From CAYXTW01 sp964452645 (GTDB lineage: Bacteria > Zixibacteria > MSB-5A5 > GN15 > PGXB01): 64,000 nucleotides of DNA. Shown piece by piece: positions 59,239-64,000 of this stretch (position 1 is its first letter; every line of letters begins with the position of its first letter). The stretch lies in contig CAYVMO010000010.1 in the NCBI GenBank assembly GCA_964452645.1, positions 39,429 through 103,428 of the forward strand, given 5' to 3'. Both the position numbers and the translations under genes were made by a program. The notes below the pieces were generated by a model. It searched no databases. It had not been told where the DNA came from and saw nothing but the letters and a program-made list of their open reading frames with translations.

Positions 59239-61728
59239 TTAATTTTCATTATCCAATCTTAAATTTGCTTGGCGGTCGGTGCGGCCAAATAGATGGTAAC
59301 CGGCTCGTTTCAAATAGTCATTGATAATCAACCATATTCCGGCATATCCCCACACAAGAAGGGCCCATTTCCAGCCAATCGCCGGCATGAAAATTCCATA
59401 TACCGCAGCCAGCGTAGCCAGTATTTTAGTGCCGACCGCCGACCAGAATAAAGCGCCGGAAGGAGCCAGCGACCAGAACGGACCTTTTACCCTCGTTATA
59501 AAAATAGTCAGATGCCCGGCCACGGCCAATTTAAGAAATATCAAAGTCCGGATCATATTATTATTGAGTTGAAAGACCGATTTGCTGATGGCAAACAGCA
59601 CAAACGTGGCAATGACGCCGACGATGCCAAGCATACCAGCAATGCCGATAATCTCCCTCATTTTCCACGCGACAGGCTTCGACGAGGCTAATGCGCGATC
59701 ATAAGCCATGGTCAAAATCGGACCGTCATTAAGCAAAGCGAGAAGGACTATCATCGCCGCCGTAACCGGGTAGAAATGGTAAAGCAAAATCGACAAGGCC
59801 ATAAAGAGCAAAACTCTGATCGTCTCGGCGATACGGTAAATGGCGTAACCGGTCATACGATGGAAAATTTTCCGGCTGATTTGAATAGCGTCGATTATGA
59901 CCGACAATCCCGGACTGAGCAAAACGATATCGGCTGCGGCACGGGCGGCATCGGTAGCACCGGAGACGGCGATCCCGGCATCCGCCTTTTTCAGTGCCGG
60001 GGCATCGTTAACTCCATCACCGGTCATGCCGACGATATGCTTCGAATCCTGAAGGGCTTCGACAATTTTGAATTTATGTTCCGGATATACCTGGGAAAAA
60101 CCGTCGGATTGGCTAATGGTCGCCAGCATGTTTTTGTCGGCAGTATCCTTTGAATTCGCGAAAATATCGGCGTTATGAATATCGGTCCCAAGGCCGACCT
60201 GGCGGGCAATTTCCTTTGCGATAGCAAGCTGGTCGCCCGTAACCATCTTTATTTTAATTCCCAGATTCTCCGCCTTATTTATCGTCTCGCGCGAATCATC
60301 TCTGGGGGGATCATATAATGGTATGATCCCGACAAATCGCCAATCGCCGTTTTCATCCGTGCGTGCAACGCCAAGTGATCGGTAACCGCGAGATGCGAAA
60401 TTATCAATTGCTTTTTCAACATCGTCATTTATTTCCGGCGCGTTGGCACTCATGGATAAAATCACCTGTGGCGCTCCTTTCGTCACTTTATAACGGTTGC
60501 CGGAATTATCTTCAATCTCGGCCTGGGTACGCTTGTGCACCGGATCAAACGGCGTGAATTTGACAGTATTGTATGATTCAAGACGGCCTTTATCCGCGAC
60601 CGCATTGATTATCGCGAGGTCAATGGAATCCTGATCTTCCTCGCGTGATGCCAGGGCTCCATTCATAATGACTTCTTCCGAGCTTATTCCGTTTACGCAA
60701 AACGGCTCGGATATCGAAAGTTCGTTTTTGGTGATTGTGCCCGTCTTATCCGAACACAAAACATCAACTCCGGCAAGTTCTTCGATAGACGCCAGCCGCC
60801 TTACGATAGCATCCTTCCTGGCTAATTTTCTGGCACCGACGGCCATTGTCACCGACAGAACGGCAGGCATTGCCGCCGGTATCGCGGCTACCGTCAGAAT
60901 TAAGGCGAATTGCAGCGTCGTTATCAGACTTTCACCGCGGATGATCCCGACAACAAAGATAAGACTGACCAGGACCAGAGCGGTTATTATCAGGAAATCG
61001 CCGATCCTTAAGATTGCCTGCTGAAAATGACTGACGCTGTGCGCTCTTTCGACCAGACGCGCGGTTTTTCCGAAGTATGTCTTGTCCCCGATAGCCGTAA
61101 CGACGGCATCGCTTTCACCCTGCTTGATTACCGAACTGGAATAGACTGCCCCGTTGTTTTTGACTTCAACCGGCAGCGATTCGCCGGTCAACGCCGATTG
61201 ATCTACCTGAAGGATGGTATCGTCGATCAATTGTGAGTCGGCCGGAACGATATCGCCGATCCGGACTCTGATAAGGTCACCCGGCACAAGTTCCCGAGCC
61301 TTAAATTTCTTCCAGACACTATCACGTCTGACGCGCGTTTGAACCGCCAGGTGTGATTTCAGCGCTTTTATGGCATTGCCCGCCTGGTGTTCCTCCCAGA
61401 ATCCTACGGCCGCATTCATGAACAATAAAATCAGAATTATAACAAAGTCGGTCCAGTCTTTCACAATGGCCGATAAAGCCGCGGCAACTTCAATCATCCA
61501 GGGTATCGGCCCCCAGAAATATGATAAAAATATGATAATTGAATTTTTGTCTTTTTCGGGCAGTTCGTTATAACCATATTTTTCGTGCAGAGCTTCAGCC
61601 TCAGCCGATGACAGGCCGTTTTTGCCGCCGGCCGGAATTTCGCTATTTTTCTCATTTAAATTATGATTTTCGGCATCGGTCAAATTATTCAAATCCGGTT
61701 GAGCCGATATGTTCCTTGGTCCTGTCAT
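59239..61728 (-). CDS. P-type ATPase, class IIIA plasma-membrane H+-ATPase-like
   Basis: The 829-residue pump has actuator motif 'ALTGESLPV' at about 175, phosphorylation motif 'CSDKTGTITKNELSI', 'KGAPQVIL' for nucleotide binding and hinge motif 'TGDGVNDAPALKKADAGIAV'. The N-terminus has the 'GLSSAEAEALHEKYGYNELP' cation-ATPase leader and there are about ten membrane helices. Lack of an N-terminal CxxC and of CPC in the membrane argues against a heavy-metal pump. H+ extrusion is the best call by homology. It follows the HEAT gene by 5 bases. Confidence 0.9.
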   Translation of the reverse strand: MTGPRNISAQPDLNNLTDAENHNLNEKNSEIPAGGKNGLSSAEAEALHEKYGYNELPEKDKNSIIIFLSYFWGPIPWMIEVAAALSAIVKDWTDFVIILILLFMNAAVGFWEEHQAGNAIKALKSHLAVQTRVRRDSVWKKFKARELVPGDLIRVRIGDIVPADSQLIDDTILQVDQSALTGESLPVEVKNNGAVYSSSVIKQGESDAVVTAIGDKTYFGKTARLVERAHSVSHFQQAILRIGDFLIITALVLVSLIFVVGIIRGESLITTLQFALILTVAAIPAAMPAVLSVTMAVGARKLARKDAIVRRLASIEELAGVDVLCSDKTGTITKNELSISEPFCVNGISSEEVIMNGALASREEDQDSIDLAIINAVADKGRLESYNTVKFTPFDPVHKRTQAEIEDNSGNRYKVTKGAPQVILSMSANAPEINDDVEKAIDNFASRGYRSLGVARTDENGDWRFVGIIPLYDPPRDDSRETINKAENLGIKIKMVTGDQLAIAKEIARQVGLGTDIHNADIFANSKDTADKNMLATISQSDGFSQVYPEHKFKIVEALQDSKHIVGMTGDGVNDAPALKKADAGIAVSGATDAARAAADIVLLSPGLSVIIDAIQISRKIFHRMTGYAIYRIAETIRVLLFMALSILLYHFYPVTAAMIVLLALLNDGPILTMAYDRALASSKPVAWKMREIIGIAGMLGIVGVIATFVLFAISKSVFQLNNNMIRTLIFLKLAVAGHLTIFITRVKGPFWSLAPSGALFWSAVGTKILATLAAVYGIFMPAIGWKWALLVWGYAGIWLIINDYLKRAGYHLFGRTDRQANLRLDNEN

Positions 61729-61733
61729 AAATC

Positions 61734-62309
61734 CTATCCTTTGCCGGATCCGGCAGCTTTATTCATTGATGTGTCCCGTTCTTTTTCCTTTCGGCGCAAA
61801 GTCTCCAGTGCGTTTTTTGCACCGAGCGGATAAGGTTCAAAGGGCAGAATCTCGTTTAATTCGTCAAGAACCTTTAACGTCTCGTCATCCAGGGTTTCGT
61901 TTCTTTTCAGGTTTTCCAGGACATGATGAGCGCCGGTTCTGAGAAATGTCGAATCATAATGACTGAGGAGCTTCCGCAATAAAGGTTCAATGGCATCGCG
62001 GCCCAAAGCGATAAGTGCTTCGGCAGCCAGCCAGCGAACTTCATAATCTTCGTCCATAAGTGTGTCCGTCAGGGCATCTGCCGCCACCGGATCCTTAATT
62101 TTAATCAAAGCCTTGGCTACCTCCCACCTGACGTCAGTATTTTTGCTCTTGAGCGCGCCGATTAACAGCGGCGTTGCCTTATGGCCTTCTTTCTCCAGCC
62201 CGAGGCGTGCGTTATGGCGACGCATTCCGTCTTCAGAAAATAATCCTCCGACCAATTTAACAGTGACCCAGAATTCATCTTGAGTTTCATTTTCCAAATC
62301 TGTATTCAT
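61734..62309 (-). CDS. HEAT-repeat protein, first gene of the stress operon
   Basis: ATG 62309 follows an AAGGAAAA purine stretch by 5 bases and gives 191 residues; the frame extends 32 codons further upstream without a good start. Repeats read 'TPLLIGALKSKNTDVRWEVA', 'AADALTDTLMDEDYEVRWLA' and 'AIEPLLRKLLSHYDSTFLRT', typical HEAT units for protein binding. It lies directly behind the sigma-54 promoter candidate and 5 bases before the ATPase gene. Confidence 0.75.
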   Translation of the reverse strand: MNTDLENETQDEFWVTVKLVGGLFSEDGMRRHNARLGLEKEGHKATPLLIGALKSKNTDVRWEVAKALIKIKDPVAADALTDTLMDEDYEVRWLAAEALIALGRDAIEPLLRKLLSHYDSTFLRTGAHHVLENLKRNETLDDETLKVLDELNEILPFEPYPLGAKNALETLRRKEKERDTSMNKAAGSGKG

Positions 62310-62361
62310 AAATTTTCCTTTTTTATTTCTTTGCTTGTTTTTCATTTGCACGGTTAAATAA

Positions 62362-62375
62362 GCAAGGCGCATACC
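62362..62375 (-). promoter_or_regulatory. Sigma-54 (-24/-12) promoter candidate
   Basis: On the minus strand GG (62375-62374) is followed after exactly 10 bases by GC (62363-62362), reading CGGTAT-N5-TTGC. The TTGC block is perfect and the GG is conserved, but the rest of TGGCAC is poor. Transcription would start near 62350, about 40 bases before the HEAT-gene ATG. Confidence 0.45.
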
Positions 62376-62485
62376 GAAATGCACAAACTGAATAGATTGG
62401 AGCAATCTCCCCTCAACGACAAGCAGTTAGAGTCGGTGGTTGTATTTTGATAATCGTTTTTTCTTATTTTTTGAAAAGTAAATTG

Positions 62486-62504
62486 CTGTGGCCTATTGCC
62501 ACAG
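62486..62504. promoter_or_regulatory. Inverted repeat CTGTGGC-N5-GCCACAG, candidate enhancer for the NtrC-type regulator
   Basis: The arms are perfectly complementary and lie about 110-130 bases upstream of the -24/-12 element, the usual distance for a bacterial enhancer-binding protein site. A weak terminator for the regulator gene is the alternative reading. Confidence 0.5.
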
Positions 62505-62573
62505 TGGGACATAATGGTACGAATATTTTATTACGGTGTGGTGCGAACAAATATCGGATAATAGATTTAGAAG

Positions 62574-63947
62574 TTAATTTTCAATGTCATAAATTATTCG
62601 ATATTTTTCCAATTTTCGGTAAAGTGTTTTCCTGTCAAAACCAAGAACGTGGGCGGTTTTCGACTTATTTCCGCGCACTGCCTGCAATACGTGTTGAATA
62701 TAGCGCTGTTCCATCTCATCCATGGGCATAAGTTCGGTCGGATTGAAAGTATTAATATTAAGTCCTTTTTTCATGTACGCCCGGATTTTTTCCGGAAGGT
62801 CATCAACCACCAGTTTTTCATGAGATGTCAGCGCAACGGCACGCTCGATACAATTGCGCAGTTCCCTGACATTGCCCGGCCAGGTATAATCAAGGAGTTT
62901 TTCGGCGGCGGGAGCGGAAATACCGGTGATTTTTTTGCCGGTCGTCCGGGCGAAATACTCCAAAAAATCGAGGGCCAGAAGGAGTATATCATTCTCTCTC
63001 GCGCGCAGCGGGGGTAGCTCTATTTGTAAAACATTCAGTCGATAGTACAGATCATCCCGAAACTGCCCATTCTCCACTTTCGATTCCAAATCCTGATTGG
63101 TGGCGGCGATGATTCTGACATCGAAAGGGATTTCCCGATCACCGCCGACCGGCCTGACTGTCCGCTGCTCAATGGCCCGCAATATTTTCGGCTGTAACGA
63201 CAACGGCATATCACCGATTTCATCCAGGAGTAGAGTTCCGCCGTCGGCCTGAACAAATAGACCGTTACGCGATTTTCTGGCATTTGTAAAGGCGCCGCCA
63301 ATATGCCCGAATAATTCACTTTCCAGGAGAGATTCCGGGACGGCGGAACAATTAACGGCAATAAACGGCTTTTCGCTGCGATGGCTGCGATTATGCAGAG
63401 CCCGCGCGACCAGCTCTTTGCCGGTGCCGGATTCGCCGGAAATCAAGACCGATGAGTCCAGTTCGGTAATACGTTTCATTATATCAAAAACCCGCCTCAT
63501 GGCCGGACTGTCGCCAATGAGGTTTTCATATTTATGAGCCTCTTCAATAGCTCGACTGAGCAACTTAATTTTATCGAGGAGAGCATGGTGCCGAACTGCC
63601 CGATCGAGAGTGAAGGATAACGATTCCAAATCGACCGGCTTGCTTACAAAATCATAGGCCCCGGCCCGCAGGGCGCCGATGGCCGTATCCATGCTGCCGA
63701 AGGCGGTAATAACGACAACAGGGATTTCCGGGTGATTGGCCGCCATCCTTTCGCAAAGCGCAATTCCGCCCATTTCCGGTAATTGTAGATCTGTCAGAAC
63801 GGCGTCAAAAGATTCGGACATGAAAAGTCCAAAAGCTTCTTCGGCGGAAGTTTTCCACCGAACCTCAAAATCCCTTTTAACCAAATCGGTCTCGAGCATT
63901 TTGCACATGCTCTTATCGTCATCGACAACCAGGATTTTGCCCTGCAT
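62574..63947 (-). CDS. NtrC-family sigma-54-dependent response regulator
   Basis: ATG 63947 overlaps the kinase stop (TGATG). The 457-residue protein has a receiver with acceptor Asp53 ('AVLTDLQLPEMGG'). An AAA+ domain follows with Walker A 'GESGTGKE' and Walker B 'GGTLLLDEIGDM'. The L1 loop is 'GAFTNA' instead of GAFTGA. A Fis-type HTH closes it ('KSKTAHVLGFDRKTLYRKLE'). It should bind an enhancer and activate sigma-54 polymerase after phosphorylation by the adjacent kinase. Confidence 0.95.
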   Translation of the reverse strand: MQGKILVVDDDKSMCKMLETDLVKRDFEVRWKTSAEEAFGLFMSESFDAVLTDLQLPEMGGIALCERMAANHPEIPVVVITAFGSMDTAIGALRAGAYDFVSKPVDLESLSFTLDRAVRHHALLDKIKLLSRAIEEAHKYENLIGDSPAMRRVFDIMKRITELDSSVLISGESGTGKELVARALHNRSHRSEKPFIAVNCSAVPESLLESELFGHIGGAFTNARKSRNGLFVQADGGTLLLDEIGDMPLSLQPKILRAIEQRTVRPVGGDREIPFDVRIIAATNQDLESKVENGQFRDDLYYRLNVLQIELPPLRARENDILLLALDFLEYFARTTGKKITGISAPAAEKLLDYTWPGNVRELRNCIERAVALTSHEKLVVDDLPEKIRAYMKKGLNINTFNPTELMPMDEMEQRYIQHVLQAVRGNKSKTAHVLGFDRKTLYRKLEKYRIIYDIEN

Positions 63948-64000
63948 CAATCATCCTCAAGAGGGAGATAGACCGAAAAAGTACTCCCTTTGCCCTGCTC
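63947..64000 (-). CDS. Sensor histidine kinase, C-terminal end (partial)
   Basis: The last 17 codons before the window edge read 'EQGKGSTFSVYLPLEDD', the usual end of an HATPase_c domain ('GxGSTFxxxLP'). Its TGA (63949-63947) overlaps the regulator ATG, so the two are translationally coupled. The rest of the gene is outside the window. Confidence 0.8.
   Translation of the reverse strand, partial: EQGKGSTFSVYLPLEDD

Noticed and set aside
1..64000. tRNA, rRNA, insertion sequence or CRISPR features
   Set aside because: No T-loop GTTCGAATC context with a cloverleaf, no rRNA segment, no transposase and no regularly spaced repeats were seen by eye; a covariance search would be decisive for tRNAs and small RNAs.

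Overview
The window looks like chromosome of an uncultured bacterium of the FCB (Fibrobacteres-Chlorobi-Bacteroidetes) group, plausibly candidate phylum Zixibacteria. This is inferred from moderate GC, secreted proteins ending in a dockerin pair or in an 'NYPNPFNPST' type C-terminal sorting domain, alpha2-type glycyl-tRNA synthetase, and oxygen-defence genes typical of an anaerobe or microaerobe. No rRNA, tRNA, insertion sequence or CRISPR array was seen.

Layout. 1-12.9 kb: a polytopic membrane protein with a TPR-like tail cut by the left edge, a short FAD-binding protein, an iron alcohol dehydrogenase, a GT4 glycosyltransferase followed by a cytidylate-kinase-like protein, a lysine-rich SWIB protein, a prolyl oligopeptidase lipoprotein, a secreted propeller-like protein and a small lipoprotein. 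13.2-15.25 kb: an AT-rich insert with an AbiEii/AbiEi-like toxin-antitoxin pair arranged tail to tail, and three palindromes sharing one 10-bp core. 15.25-17.75 kb: ftsB-like, recO and glyQS. 18-23.1 kb: a repeated heavy-metal-binding-domain protein, a single-domain response regulator, a YyaL/DUF255 protein, a DUF59 protein and a FabL-like reductase.

23.2-33.6 kb is the strongest functional unit. Cytochrome bd oxidase (cydAB), a miniature ZIP-like protein, a ferredoxin-NADP reductase, four ferritin-family proteins plus a fifth likely one, desulfoferrodoxin, fumarase, Tpx, a 2-Cys peroxiredoxin and a PerR-type regulator are almost all on one strand. They form an O2/peroxide/iron detoxification block, with a palindromic Fur/PerR-like box in front of perR.

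33.9-41.6 kb holds a secreted M14 carboxypeptidase with thrombospondin-3 and dockerin modules. It also holds a small cluster with an apparently dead SGNH hydrolase, a GINT1-like propeller and an asparagine-synthase-like protein without its glutaminase Cys, then a compact transcript with an 11-codon ORF, and a cupin. 41.7-50.8 kb has an M16 protease, secDF, a CYTH protein, a DUF4846-like protein and a beta-helix protein. 50.9-55.9 kb encodes a 1676-residue gingipain-like (C25) protein.

56.4-64 kb is an envelope-stress module on the minus strand: sensor kinase (edge) and NtrC-type regulator, then HEAT protein, P-type H+-ATPase, Met-rich exported protein, HtrA protease and helical lipoprotein. 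A -24/-12 sigma-54 promoter candidate and an upstream inverted repeat lie between the regulator and the HEAT gene, which suggests direct control of the operon by the neighbouring two-component system.
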